Assembly: GCF_005860765.1 (NCBI RefSeq)
Contig: NZ_VCEI01000021.1
Span: 620,001-684,000 of the forward strand
Origin: Dyadobacter sediminis
Lineage (GTDB): Bacteria > Bacteroidota > Bacteroidia > Cytophagales > Spirosomataceae
Reading direction: 5' to 3'
Length of the DNA stretch: 64,000 nt
This document shows positions 9,968 to 19,181 of this stretch, piece after piece. The notes beneath the pieces were generated by a model. It worked only from the letters and a program-made list of their open reading frames with translations, had not been told where the DNA came from and searched no databases. The number at the start of each line of letters is the position of its first letter. Within the stretch, counting starts at the first letter, position 1. Position numbers and translations under genes: made by a program.

Positions 9968-10403
9968 ACCTGATTTAAAAAGTTAGGTTGTTATGTTAAC
10001 ATAATATTGCAAAATTAATTATTAGTTTAACCATTACAACGTTTTAATTGCGAAATTCCAAAATTTACTTTGGTATCAGGGGTTATTTTAGCAAATATTA
10101 TATATATACTAGATCATTTTTTGCCATTTTATTAATTGCTACAAAAAACCTGAAAATTTAGCAAGCGTTATATAATTGTTAACAGAATACCTGTTTTATT
10201 AACTTTTTTGTATTATTACGTTCTGCTGATTTTAAGATTGATAATGAAAAATGAACGGCACACCGGGTTCCGGCAAAAGTGTTATCAATAATTTTTCTAA
10301 ATTGATTCAGTCGAATATTTTTGAAAATATCCGGCAAATTGGTGACTGCGGTTTTAAGTTGTATGGTATTATTTCAATATAGATTATCAAACCAGGGATT
10401 TTA
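9968..10403. other. AT-rich divergent intergenic region
   Basis: 436 bases between susC and the M20 gene. It holds the susCD promoter candidate (10010-10040), a small AACAG-CTGTT inverted repeat (10181-10195), and TATTTTTG (10316-10323), a possible -7 box about 80 bases ahead of the M20 start, though its -33 position reads only TTTT. No small gene was recognised. Confidence 0.6.
10010..10040 (-). promoter_or_regulatory. promoter candidate for susCD
   Basis: On the minus strand GTTG (10040-10037), a 19-base spacer, then TAATTTTG (10017-10010), a full match to the Bacteroidota -7 consensus TAnnTTTG with a near-consensus -33 box (TTTG). The susC start codon at 9967 lies about 40 bases downstream. 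Seen by eye; transcription start not tested. Confidence 0.55.
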
Positions 10404-11714
10404 ATGAGACTTGTTTTACTACCTTTATTTTTACTTCCGATTGTACTTAAAGTACATGGGCAGACTTCACTTGTTTCCCGGATAGATGACAAGTCTCAGT
10501 TGCTGGAAAAAAAAGCAGTGGAATGGCGGCGTGATTTTCACCAGAATCCGGAACTCGGCAACCGTGAGCTGAAAACTGCTGAAAAAGTGGCCGCTCACCT
10601 GAAGCAGCTTGGCCTTGAAGTACAGACCGGCATTGCGCATACCGGCGTAGTCGGAATTCTGAAAGGCGGCAAGCCCGGACCCGTTGTTGCTTTACGCGCC
10701 GATATGGATGCACTTCCTGTAACCGAGCGCGGAGACTTGCCTTTTAAATCCAAGGTAGTTGCCGACTACAACGGCCAGAAAACGGGCGTTATGCACGCCT
10801 GCGGCCACGATACGCATATTGCCATCCTGATGGGCGTGGCAGAAGTGCTTTCTTCCATGAAAGGCGATATCAAAGGAACCGTCAAGTTTATTTTTCAGCC
10901 TGCAGAAGAAGGTGCGCCGGAAGGAGAAGAAGGCGGAGCCAGACTGATGGTGAAAGAAGGCGTGCTGGAAAACCCGAAAGTGGAGGCTGTTTTCGGATTG
11001 CACATTGATTCCCAGATTGAAGTCGGAAAAATTGCTTACCGGCCCGGCGCAACCATGGCGGCCGTTGATTTTTTCAGCATTGATGTCAAAGGAAAGCAGA
11101 CGCACGGTGCCTATCCGTGGTCGGGCGTGGACCCGATCGTAACTTCATCGCAGATTGTAACGGCATTGCAAACCATCGTCAGCAGAAATCTGAATCTTAC
11201 GCAGGCGCCCGCTGTTGTAACGATCGGTGCAATCAATGGCGGCATCAGACAGAATATTATTCCGGAATCTGTTAAAATGATCGGAACGATCCGCACATTT
11301 GATGAAGGCATGCATACGTATGTCCACAAAAGGGTCAATGACATTTCCACGCACATTGCAGAAAGCGCAGGCGCTTCGGCGCAAGTGAAAATCGATGTGC
11401 TTTATCCCGTTACTTACAATGATGTTCCACTGACCGAAAAAATGATCGGTACGCTGCAGAATGTGGCCGGAAAAGAGAATGTAATGCTGATCCCGGCCAA
11501 AACAGGCGCAGAAGATTTCTCTTATTATCAGCAGAAAGTGCCGGGATTTTTCTTCTTTCTGGGCGGCATGCCTAAAGGGAAAAACGTTGCGGAAGCAGCT
11601 CCGCACCATACGCCGGACTTTTACGTGGATGAAGGAAGCCTTGTGCTGGGCATTCGTTCGCTCAGCCGGCTGGCCGTTGATTATCTTGACAAAAGCGGTT
11701 CAAAGTCAAAATAG
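10404..11714 (+). CDS. secreted M20-family amidohydrolase (M20D type)
   Basis: A 436-residue binuclear metallo-hydrolase of the aminoacylase/carboxypeptidase group. A signal peptide (1-20, cleavage after HGQ) sends it to the periplasm. Family motifs: RADMDALPV (98-106), MHACGHDTH (130-138, metal-binding Cys and His), QPAEEG (165-170, catalytic and metal Glu pair), GLHID (198-202), and a late HH near residue 405 (APHHTPDF). The MHACGHDTH cysteine places it with the N-acyl-amino-acid or IAA-amino-acid amidohydrolases rather than peptidase T or DapE. Substrate unknown. It is divergent from susCD, which raises the possibility that the pair imports peptides or acylated amino acids, but that is only neighbourhood inference. 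Confidence 0.93.
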   Translation: MRLVLLPLFLLPIVLKVHGQTSLVSRIDDKSQLLEKKAVEWRRDFHQNPELGNRELKTAEKVAAHLKQLGLEVQTGIAHTGVVGILKGGKPGPVVALRADMDALPVTERGDLPFKSKVVADYNGQKTGVMHACGHDTHIAILMGVAEVLSSMKGDIKGTVKFIFQPAEEGAPEGEEGGARLMVKEGVLENPKVEAVFGLHIDSQIEVGKIAYRPGATMAAVDFFSIDVKGKQTHGAYPWSGVDPIVTSSQIVTALQTIVSRNLNLTQAPAVVTIGAINGGIRQNIIPESVKMIGTIRTFDEGMHTYVHKRVNDISTHIAESAGASAQVKIDVLYPVTYNDVPLTEKMIGTLQNVAGKENVMLIPAKTGAEDFSYYQQKVPGFFFFLGGMPKGKNVAEAAPHHTPDFYVDEGSLVLGIRSLSRLAVDYLDKSGSKSK

Positions 11715-11715
11715 G

Positions 11716-11739
11716 TATTCCGGATTTTATTCCGGAATA
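11716..11739. terminator. hairpin between convergent M20 and SDR genes
   Basis: A perfect 9-base inverted repeat (TATTCCGGA, six-base loop, TCCGGAATA) that begins one base after the M20 stop and overlaps the last codons of the SDR gene. The T tract is poor on both sides, so it may be a weak bidirectional terminator. Confidence 0.45.
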
Positions 11740-12527
11740 TTCTTTCTGATCTGGTCAAACAGAAAGGACGGGAAAAATCTTTTCAGGTAAATAGCGGCAA
11801 CTTCTTTCATGCCGCCGATGTAAATTTCCTTTTTATCATTTTTGACAGCTTCCAGAATTCTTGCAGCACATTCTTCGGGAGCAATTCCTTTCTCCTGATT
11901 GGCGTCCATTTTGCCGAATTTGCTTCCGTTTTCGTTCAGCGCATTCAGGGAAATATTCGTGCGGATGTAGCCCGGACAGATCGTTGTCACTTTGATGTTG
12001 TCCTTGTAGCCTTCGGCGCGCAGTGAATCGTAAAATCCCTGCAATGCATGTTTTGAAGCATTGTAACCTGAACGCATAATGGTTCCGATTTTGCCGGCAA
12101 CGCTGCTGATGACAATAAAATGACCGCTTTTCTGCTGGATCATATACGGTAAGATAGCTTTGGTAATGGCTACGGTACTGTAAAAATTCACATTCATCAG
12201 CATCTGATAAACGTCAAGATCGGTATCATTAATGTACGAACGCTGGCTTACGCCGGCATTATGGACCATAATATCTATGCGGCCAAAATGAGCAATGACC
12301 TTTTCAGCCGCCGGTTTTGCTTTTTCAAACTGGGTTACATCCATCGGAAGCACCAGAACAGATGTTTCCGGCAACCCTGTCCTTTTTTTTACCCTCTGCA
12401 GTTCTTCTTCCCTGCGTGCAGTGAGCACCAGTTTGGCGCCTTCATTGGCAAATGCCATGGCTATTGCTTCTCCGATCCCGGAAGATGCACCGGTGATCCA
12501 GACAACTTTATCTTTAAATGATTGCAT
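11727..12527 (-). CDS. SDR-family NAD(P)-dependent oxidoreductase
   Basis: A 266-residue classical short-chain dehydrogenase/reductase. The cofactor motif TGASSGIG is at 12-19, NAG at 90-92, the catalytic Ser at 141-142 and YNASK at 155-159 (Tyr155, Lys159). Arg38-Arg39 after the second strand suggest NADPH preference. The C-terminal tail (KEIYIGGMKEVAAIYLKRFFP) resembles DltE/DHRS7-like oxidoreductases. It is the last gene of a leftward cluster, 11 bases after the LD-carboxypeptidase stop, but a role in cell-wall recycling is not implied by its sequence. Substrate unknown. Confidence 0.9.
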   Translation of the reverse strand: MQSFKDKVVWITGASSGIGEAIAMAFANEGAKLVLTARREEELQRVKKRTGLPETSVLVLPMDVTQFEKAKPAAEKVIAHFGRIDIMVHNAGVSQRSYINDTDLDVYQMLMNVNFYSTVAITKAILPYMIQQKSGHFIVISSVAGKIGTIMRSGYNASKHALQGFYDSLRAEGYKDNIKVTTICPGYIRTNISLNALNENGSKFGKMDANQEKGIAPEECAARILEAVKNDKKEIYIGGMKEVAAIYLKRFFPSFLFDQIRKNIPE

Positions 12528-12538
12528 GACAAAAAAGC

Positions 12539-13474
12539 TTAAATGATTGTTGAGGCAGCATGGGAAAACTGAAAATTGACCAAATTTTCAGTTACTTCCA
12601 GAGTAGCATGCATCCCGACGCACATGGCCCGGTTATCCGCAACATGGCCTACGGGAAAATCAAAACAGACCGGATAGCTGTAACCTGCAACATGCTCGTG
12701 AATGATCTCATTTGCATTTTTTCCGAAAGTCGGTTTGCTGTTGTCTTTCATATCGGTGAATTGTCCTACAATCAGCCCGGCAAGTCTGTCCAGCTTTCCC
12801 GAACGCTTCATCTGAATCATCATACGGTCCAGATTGTACAGGTATTCGCCGATATCCTCGATAAAAAGGATTTTTCCATTTGTATCCATTTCCGTTTCCG
12901 TTCCGATCATATGCGCCAGCATACAAAGGTTTCCCCCGACAACTTCCGCATTTGCTGTTCCTGTACGGTTCAGAAAATGGGCCGGAACGGAGTAGGAGGG
13001 AAGTTCTCCAAAAAGCATCTGTCGCAGCGATTTGGCAGCAATTGTTCCGCCTTCAATAGTGATGGACTTTGCCATCTGGGCGTGAATGCCGGCAAAACCA
13101 AGCTTGTGAATTCTGGCTAGAAAAACAGTAAGATCACTGAACCCGACTATCCATTTCGGGGATTTCATAAATCCGGTAAAATCCAGTCTGTCCACAATGC
13201 GCGAGCAGCCGTACCCGCCGCGTGCCGAAATAATCGCCTTTATGGAAGGGTCGTCGAGCATGAGCTGAAACTCTGCAAGACGGGCTTCGTCCGTATCCGA
13301 AAACTGGTTAAAAGAACTGTGAAGCGTTTTTCCTTCGACAACTTCAAGGCCCCAGGTTCTTGTAAAAAGACCGATTCCCGGAAGCACATCTTCGTATCTG
13401 ACTACACTTGCAGGTGCTGTGATCCCTATTTTATCCCCGGACTGCAGAAAAGGCGGAAATTGAATTTCATTCAT
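12539..13474 (-). CDS. LD-carboxypeptidase, S66 family
   Basis: A 311-residue serine peptidase of the LdcA/MccF group. The N-terminus (LQSGDKIGITAPAS), the ISARGGYGCSRIVDRLDF stretch and the catalytic elements are all present: Ser113 in GFSDLT, Glu206 in FIEDIGEY and His277 in PVGHV. LdcA enzymes remove the terminal D-Ala from muropeptide tetrapeptides during peptidoglycan recycling in the cytoplasm; no signal peptide is seen here, consistent with that role. It lies downstream of a DUF721 gene and a NagZ-like fusion, which fits wall recycling. MccF-type self-immunity against a nucleotide peptide is the alternative but has no supporting neighbours. Confidence 0.92.
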   Translation of the reverse strand: MNEIQFPPFLQSGDKIGITAPASVVRYEDVLPGIGLFTRTWGLEVVEGKTLHSSFNQFSDTDEARLAEFQLMLDDPSIKAIISARGGYGCSRIVDRLDFTGFMKSPKWIVGFSDLTVFLARIHKLGFAGIHAQMAKSITIEGGTIAAKSLRQMLFGELPSYSVPAHFLNRTGTANAEVVGGNLCMLAHMIGTETEMDTNGKILFIEDIGEYLYNLDRMMIQMKRSGKLDRLAGLIVGQFTDMKDNSKPTFGKNANEIIHEHVAGYSYPVCFDFPVGHVADNRAMCVGMHATLEVTENLVNFQFSHAASTII

Positions 13475-13515
13475 TAAACAAAAAGCAATGTGCGAATGCC
13501 GGATTGGGTTATTTT

Positions 13516-13842
13516 TTAGATAAATACTACGTCTTCGACAAGGTTCGTGCCAATTTCACGATTGATCAGTTCAATGATTTTCGGCTTGGCCCTGACCAGT
13601 TCATTGCGCAGCGGCGCGGATTCAATCTGAAGAAAAAGAATCTGATCTTTAATGTACACTTTCTTTGTTCTGGTGGCAATGGCAGAACCCATGATTTTGT
13701 CCCAGTGTGCAACCACAAATGACTGATCAAACCTGTTTCGCAGGCTGTATTTGTCCAGCATCATGTCAATGGCCTCTTTCAGAGGCGTAATGCCGGGACG
13801 CCGCGAAGCTTTTTCCCTGTCAAAGCGGTAATGTTGTGCCAT
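13516..13842 (-). CDS. DUF721 (DciA-like) protein
   Basis: A 108-residue basic protein with the DUF721 core: LKEAIDMMLDKYSLRNRFDQ, then VVAHWDKIMGSAIATRTKKVYIKDQILFLQIESAPLRNELVRAKPKIIELIN. This small fold (KH-like) occurs in DciA, the helicase loader of bacteria lacking DnaC/DnaI. The start was set to ATG at 13842; a longer frame exists but would run into the end of the upstream GH3 gene and adds unrelated sequence. It sits 50 bases after that gene and 41 before the LD-carboxypeptidase. A helicase-loading role is inferred from the family only. Confidence 0.88.
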   Translation of the reverse strand: MAQHYRFDREKASRRPGITPLKEAIDMMLDKYSLRNRFDQSFVVAHWDKIMGSAIATRTKKVYIKDQILFLQIESAPLRNELVRAKPKIIELINREIGTNLVEDVVFI

Positions 13843-13892
13843 ATAAAAAATGTTTATTGCAAATATAGAATTATATGCCGCGATACAGCCGC

Positions 13893-16862
13893 TTATTGTT
13901 TTTTTAATAATTCCTGATAAATCACATCCATGATCGAAGTCCGGATATTGAGCGTGGAAATACGGGAATTTTCCCGCGTCGGGTACACGCGGTTGGACAG
14001 AAATACATAGTTCAGTTTCCACGCGGGATCGGCCCACGTCATAATGCCGGTATAACCCGTATGTCCAAAGCTGGACGGACTTGCATACCGCGGCGCATTG
14101 CCGGAGTATTTGAACGTGGGTTTGTCAAATCCGATTCCTCTGCGGCTGCCTTCTTCCGGATACTGATAACGTGTAAATTCAATCAATGCATCTTTGCTGA
14201 GCAGCTGCTGGCCTCCGTAATATCCATTCTGAAGATACATTTGCCAGACTTTCATCACGTCATTGGCATCGCCGAAAAGCCCGGCATGTCCGCTGAGCCC
14301 ACCAAGCATGGCAGCGGCTTCGTCGTGAACCTGGCCATGCAGCTGCGCCATCCGGAAAAAAGTATCGCGTTCGGTCGGGACAATTTCTTCCAGTTTGTAA
14401 AATCTTTTTGGATTGAAAGTCAGTGAATTGGCGCCCAGTTTATGATAATAATGATTTTTAAGGTAATCTTCAAAATTTTCGCCTGATAGTGATTTTACAA
14501 TCTGAGGGTACAAAATAAAAGACAGATCGCTGTAAACGTAACCTTCCTTTTCATTCAGCGGCGAATCGCGGATGGATTTAAAAATCGTTTTGTCATAATC
14601 TTTAAAAATGAAAAGGCTGTCTCCGACAACGGACGTCGGATACTTTTTTGACATTTTGGTACTGAATGTCTTCTTTTTCCACGAACCGTCCGGATTCTGC
14701 GCTTCTTTCCATAAAACAATGAATGCTTTCAGCCGTGCGCTATGTGTCAGAACCCGTCTCCAATGCAGATCAGCCTTGTTTGAATTTCTAAAATCCGGCA
14801 AGTAATCCTTCATGGTCGCATCCAGATCAAACTTTTTCTGATCCCAAAGGCTCATCAAGGCAAGCGTGGAAGCTGTGATTTTTGTTACCGAGGCGAGGTC
14901 ATAAAGATCCGTCAGCTTAACCGTTTGCGGCCCTTCGTAAGTGTGTTTGCCGTAAGCTTTGCGGAAAAATACCTTTCCGTCCTTGGCAAGCTGAACGACA
15001 CAGCCGGGCGTTGCTTTTTGCGTAATGGCCACATTGGCAATGGAATCAATTTTGAACGTAACGATCCTGGAGTCCAGCCCTACTTCTTCGGGAACCGTAT
15101 ATTTCAGGCGGCCGATTGCAGGCGTATCCATTCCGCTGTTATAAGGGAATAATTTATTGACCGTCACCGGAAGTTTCCCGCTTGCCGGAATAGCTCCGAA
15201 AATAAGCTGTGCGGAAAGATCCTGCGTATACGGCGTCAGCTGATAAGCCATAATCAGCGCTTTTGCACCTTCCGGTTTTTTCATTTTGTTCAATGCATAG
15301 GGATTTCCGAAAACCGAAACAACAGCTTTATTTGTTGCGATCAGCGATTCCAGGATGGCATTCATCGGCTCCGTAAGACCATAACTGGAACGTGGCGAAA
15401 TGCTTCCCAGATGCACACCGACAAGCAGTAAATTGTATTGGTTCAACTTTGCTTTAAGCTCGGCAATCTGTGAATCTGTCGCTTTGGCCGGAATAAAATA
15501 ATGATCAACCGAAGTATAAAGCTGCAAGGTTTTCTGAAAAACAGTGACGGTATCGGCGCCGAGCGAAACGGATGCGATTTTTAAAGTATCCAGTTCCCGG
15601 AGCGGCAGCAGGTTATTGTCATTTTTCAGGACAGTCAGTGCTTTTTCCGTCAGCAGCCGGTTTGTCAGTTCAGCTTCTTTCGGGTTAAGGTCTTCATACA
15701 GATTATTTAGATCCACCGGTTTGTAACGGTTCAGGCCGGCCCACGCTTTGGCTTCCAGCACTTTTCTGCACCGGAAATCAATTTCCGCCTGCGTGATCTT
15801 TCCCTCGGCAATGCTTTTCTTGATTTCGGCAATGGATTTGTTCACGTCTTCGGTAAATTCCAGAATATCCATGCCTGCTTCCAGGCCCATTGCATCCGCT
15901 TTTCCATTCGGGAAATACTTTGTAACGCCTTTCATATTCATGGCATCCGAATAAATCAGGCCTTCAAACCCGAGCTGGCTGCGAAGTAAATCGGTTACAA
16001 TCGGTTTGGAAAGTGTGGAAGGAAGGTTCGGCGTTTTGTCCAGTGCCGGAATACTCAGATGCGCGATCATCATGCCGCTTAATCCATTGTTCATCAAAGC
16101 CCGGAACGGATACAGTTCCAGCGAGTCAATCCTTTTGGCATCATGGGCAATTACAGGCAGGTCAAAATGCGAATCCGTGCCTGTGTCGCCATGGCCGGGA
16201 AAATGCTTGGCGCTGGTAAGCAGTCCGTTGTCCTGCATTCCTTTCATGTACGCCACAGCTTTGTCCGCTACTTTGTATTTGTTTTCGCCAAAAGAACGAA
16301 AGCTGATGACGGGATTGTCCGGGTTGTTATTTACATCGGCAACAGGTGCAAAGTTAATGTGCATGCCCAGCCGGCGCGCCTGTCTGGCAAGCTGCGCGCC
16401 CATTTCGTAAATCAGTTCATTGTTTCCTTGAATGGCGCCCAAAGTCATCTGATACGGATACCTTACCGTACTGTCAATACGCATGGCAAGCCCGAACTCG
16501 GCATCCATGGCAATCAGGAGCGGAACTTTGGAAACAGACTGGAAATGATTGGTCAACTTCGCCTGCGGAACGGGGCCGCCCTGAAAAAACACGACGCCGC
16601 CGACTTTATTTTCCCGGATGAGTTTTTCAACCGCAGCCGGATTGCTGGTTTTAGGATCAATAACCGCCCTTTTAACGTCGGAAACGGCTGCCACCATAAT
16701 GAGCTGTGCAATTCTTTCGTCGGGTGTCAGCGTTGCAAAAACGGAATCGACCCATTGCTTGTTTTTGTGCAGAAAGCTCGGCGGTGTGCTGATCTGGGCA
16801 TTTGAAAAATGTACACAAAGGCTAAGCAAAGAAAGGCAAAGAATTACAATCTTATTTTTCAT
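13893..16862 (-). CDS. GH3 (NagZ-like) / serine beta-lactamase-fold fusion protein
   Basis: A 989-residue exported protein of two enzymes. Signal peptide 1-22 (SNAQ). GH3 domain about 35-375: the NagZ motif KHFPGHGDTGTDSH at 219-232 supplies the acid/base His-Asp pair and Asp306 in YSDAMNM is the nucleophile. A GH3 C-terminal-type domain covers about 395-580. The serine beta-lactamase/PBP-fold domain is about 590-985, with SVTK at 658-661 (Ser658, Lys661), YSD at 777-779 and HTG at 934-936. The first half should release N-acetylglucosamine from muropeptides; the second may be a D-amino-acid amidase, esterase or carboxypeptidase. This fusion recurs in Bacteroidota. It is the first gene of a leftward cluster with DUF721, LD-carboxypeptidase and SDR. 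Confidence 0.93.
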   Translation of the reverse strand: MKNKIVILCLSLLSLCVHFSNAQISTPPSFLHKNKQWVDSVFATLTPDERIAQLIMVAAVSDVKRAVIDPKTSNPAAVEKLIRENKVGGVVFFQGGPVPQAKLTNHFQSVSKVPLLIAMDAEFGLAMRIDSTVRYPYQMTLGAIQGNNELIYEMGAQLARQARRLGMHINFAPVADVNNNPDNPVISFRSFGENKYKVADKAVAYMKGMQDNGLLTSAKHFPGHGDTGTDSHFDLPVIAHDAKRIDSLELYPFRALMNNGLSGMMIAHLSIPALDKTPNLPSTLSKPIVTDLLRSQLGFEGLIYSDAMNMKGVTKYFPNGKADAMGLEAGMDILEFTEDVNKSIAEIKKSIAEGKITQAEIDFRCRKVLEAKAWAGLNRYKPVDLNNLYEDLNPKEAELTNRLLTEKALTVLKNDNNLLPLRELDTLKIASVSLGADTVTVFQKTLQLYTSVDHYFIPAKATDSQIAELKAKLNQYNLLLVGVHLGSISPRSSYGLTEPMNAILESLIATNKAVVSVFGNPYALNKMKKPEGAKALIMAYQLTPYTQDLSAQLIFGAIPASGKLPVTVNKLFPYNSGMDTPAIGRLKYTVPEEVGLDSRIVTFKIDSIANVAITQKATPGCVVQLAKDGKVFFRKAYGKHTYEGPQTVKLTDLYDLASVTKITASTLALMSLWDQKKFDLDATMKDYLPDFRNSNKADLHWRRVLTHSARLKAFIVLWKEAQNPDGSWKKKTFSTKMSKKYPTSVVGDSLFIFKDYDKTIFKSIRDSPLNEKEGYVYSDLSFILYPQIVKSLSGENFEDYLKNHYYHKLGANSLTFNPKRFYKLEEIVPTERDTFFRMAQLHGQVHDEAAAMLGGLSGHAGLFGDANDVMKVWQMYLQNGYYGGQQLLSKDALIEFTRYQYPEEGSRRGIGFDKPTFKYSGNAPRYASPSSFGHTGYTGIMTWADPAWKLNYVFLSNRVYPTRENSRISTLNIRTSIMDVIYQELLKKQ

Positions 16863-16973
16863 GAATCGGGAAATGAAAGAAATCAGTCTTCAAAGTTTGG
16901 AAAACCATTTGACTAATGCAATTGAACCCGTAAGGTAATGCCGTGAAAAAATGTGCGGACTTTTAAACTGAAC

Positions 16974-18161
16974 TTAGAATACAATTCCTAACAGCAGTCC
17001 TGCAATGATTATAATATACGAAGGAACTCTGGCAAAAAACAGCAGCAACAACGTGCCGGCTACGGTCAGTAACGGCTGCCAGCTTGCCGTCATGGGTTCC
17101 AGAAGCGAAATGGCCGCCGCAATCGTCAGTCCGCAGCTTGCTGCATGAACGCCTTCCAGCGAAGCACGGATGCCGCGGTACTTTTTCAGCTGGTCCCAGA
17201 ACGGATAAGCAAAAAAGATAAAGAATGTTCCCGGCAGGAAAATGCCGGCAGTTGCCACAAAACCGCCTAAAATTTCTCCGGGCACGCCGTCTGCCTGCAG
17301 TGACACACTTCCTACAAAGGTCGCAATGGAGAAAACCGGCCCGGGCACAACCTGCGTAAGCGCCATGCCGGCCAGAAATTCCTGATCGGTAAGATAATGC
17401 TTGAACTCGACAAATTCATTGTAAAGGATCGGAATCAGCACTTGTCCGCCGCCGAAAACCAGACTGCCGTTCCGGTAAAAATTTTCAAAAAGGCGAACAG
17501 GAAGGGAATTGGTAATTTTGCCCACGACTGCGGCTGCAATCAGAACCGAAATCCAGAAAATAAGCGGCCGCCAGCGAATCCGGATCGGGCCTTTCTCCAT
17601 TTTCTCATGTTTTTTGAAATTCAGCGAAGCCGCGATGCCGCCCGAAACAATCAGAACCGGTGTCATGTACGGCGAAGGATACAAATAGGCGAGAACAGTG
17701 GAAAAAATAAGCAGAGTCCAGCCCAGCGCATTATGAATCACTTTCCGTGCAATGGCATACGCGCCGTACATCAGAAATGCAACGGCCATTGGCCCCACGA
17801 ATCTTGTGAATGACAAGGAAATCGCATTTTGTTCCAGGTAATGAATGCCGATGGCGGCCATAGTCATGAGCACCATAGCCGGCAGCGACCATACAAGCAG
17901 GCTCAGATAAGCAAGCGGCTGCCCGCCGATTTTCAGTCCGATGGCTGTAACCGTCTGTGTGGAGCTCGGCCCGGGCAGAACCTGACAAAGTGCCTGAAGT
18001 TCAAGTAGTTCTTCTTCGGTTATGTAGCGTCTTTTACGCACCAGCCTTTCAATCATCATCATCAGATGCACCTGCGGACCTCCGAAAGCCGTCAGCGATA
18101 ACAGCAGGATATCCATCAGATAAATGATGTAACGAAAGCGGCGGATAGATGGGCTGGACAA
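16974..18161 (-). CDS. chrA: chromate transporter ChrA (CHR family, two-domain)
   Basis: A 395-residue inner-membrane protein made of two homologous CHR halves. Each half begins with the family motif: FGGPQ at 26-30 with LCQVLPGPSSTQT after it, and FGGGQVLIP near 236 with LTQVVPGPVFSIATFVG after it. Known long-chain CHR proteins expel chromate, which enters by the sulfate route. The N-terminal RRFRYIIYLMDILLLS also matches homologues, so the first ATG is kept. It begins only six bases after the 2OG-oxygenase stop, suggesting cotranscription. No ChrB-type regulator is present. Whether chromate is the real substrate is inferred. Confidence 0.9.
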   Translation of the reverse strand: MSSPSIRRFRYIIYLMDILLLSLTAFGGPQVHLMMMIERLVRKRRYITEEELLELQALCQVLPGPSSTQTVTAIGLKIGGQPLAYLSLLVWSLPAMVLMTMAAIGIHYLEQNAISLSFTRFVGPMAVAFLMYGAYAIARKVIHNALGWTLLIFSTVLAYLYPSPYMTPVLIVSGGIAASLNFKKHEKMEKGPIRIRWRPLIFWISVLIAAAVVGKITNSLPVRLFENFYRNGSLVFGGGQVLIPILYNEFVEFKHYLTDQEFLAGMALTQVVPGPVFSIATFVGSVSLQADGVPGEILGGFVATAGIFLPGTFFIFFAYPFWDQLKKYRGIRASLEGVHAASCGLTIAAAISLLEPMTASWQPLLTVAGTLLLLFFARVPSYIIIIAGLLLGIVF

Positions 18162-18167
18162 CGGTGC

Positions 18168-19124
18168 TTATTTCTTTAATCCGAGTTCTCTTAACCGTTC
18201 ATCCAGAAATTCTCCGGCGGTCATATCCGTGTAAAGCTTTGGTGTTTCGGATGTGATGCAGCTTTCAAGACTTTTGAGGTTCATGTCGGCCCGCGGGTGC
18301 ATGAAAAACGGAATGGAGTAACGCGAAGTGCCCATTTTTTCACGCGGCGGATTGACGACCCGGTGAATCGTGGATTTCAGTTTATGATTGGTCAGGCGGT
18401 CCAGCATGTCGCCTACGTTCACGACGATCTGATCCGGAAGTGCTGTAATGGCAATCCATTCGCCATCTCTTCGGAGTACTTCCAGGCCTTCTGCGCTGGC
18501 GCCCATTAACAGTGTAATCAGATTGATATCGCCGTGTGCAGCTGCCCTTACCGCACCTTCCGGCACAAGCTCAGGATTCGGAATCGGGAAATAATGCAGG
18601 GCACGCAGCAGACTGTCGCCGTTTTTCACCTTGTCTTCAAAATAATCTTCCGGCAGTTCAAGGTATAACGCAATGCCACGCAGCAGCGTTTTTCCGGTAT
18701 TTTCAAAGGTTTTGTAAACTTCCAGCGTGTATTTTTCGAAATCAGGAAGTTCGTCAGGGAAAATGTTGGAAGGCATGTTACCAATCGGTTCAGGCTGCCC
18801 TACATGATAAAATTCTTTCAGATCGGCTACTTTGAAGCCTTTTGCCGTTTCTTTCCCTTTTCCTATATAACCCCTTTGCCCGAAAAGCTCTGCAAACTCG
18901 TATTTCTTTTTTACTTCTTCCGGCAATGAAAAAAACGCCTTTACTGCATCATAAAGCTGATTGCGCAGATTTTCGTCAAGACCATGATTTTTGATGGCTA
19001 CAAATCCGATGTTGGTAAAAGCTTCGCCCAGAGCTACAACAAATTGTTCCTTTTTCTGTATTTCTCCCGAAGTGAAATCGGCCAAATCCAGCGACGGGAC
19101 CTGATTCAACAATGCTGGTTCCAT
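18168..19124 (-). CDS. isopenicillin N synthase-like 2OG-Fe(II) oxygenase
   Basis: A 318-residue non-haem iron oxygenase. N-terminal DIOX_N part (VPSLDLADF, VAIKNHGLDENL) and C-terminal 2OG-FeII_Oxy domain are both complete. Iron ligands are His198 and Asp200 (AAHGDINLITLL) and His254 (STIHRVVNPP); Arg268-x-Ser270 (RYS) binds 2-oxoglutarate or substrate. The start at 19124 gives the family-typical N-terminus; a longer frame to 19247 adds 41 unrelated residues and crosses a hairpin. Bacterial members of this group are widespread and mostly without known substrate. It precedes the chromate transporter by six bases. Confidence 0.9.
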   Translation of the reverse strand: MEPALLNQVPSLDLADFTSGEIQKKEQFVVALGEAFTNIGFVAIKNHGLDENLRNQLYDAVKAFFSLPEEVKKKYEFAELFGQRGYIGKGKETAKGFKVADLKEFYHVGQPEPIGNMPSNIFPDELPDFEKYTLEVYKTFENTGKTLLRGIALYLELPEDYFEDKVKNGDSLLRALHYFPIPNPELVPEGAVRAAAHGDINLITLLMGASAEGLEVLRRDGEWIAITALPDQIVVNVGDMLDRLTNHKLKSTIHRVVNPPREKMGTSRYSIPFFMHPRADMNLKSLESCITSETPKLYTDMTAGEFLDERLRELGLKK

Positions 19125-19181
19125 AATTTGTATTTTCTGAATTGTATAAAACGGGCCAATTTTTCTTTCAAAAGTTTCAGA

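Noticed and set aside
10307..10492. A 61-codon minus-strand frame over the M20 start
   Set aside because: It overlaps the signal-peptide region of the M20 gene and lacks family sequence.
13843..14037. N-terminal extension of the DUF721 protein
   Set aside because: It runs into the end of the GH3-fusion gene and encodes no family sequence; ATG 13842 gives the normal start.
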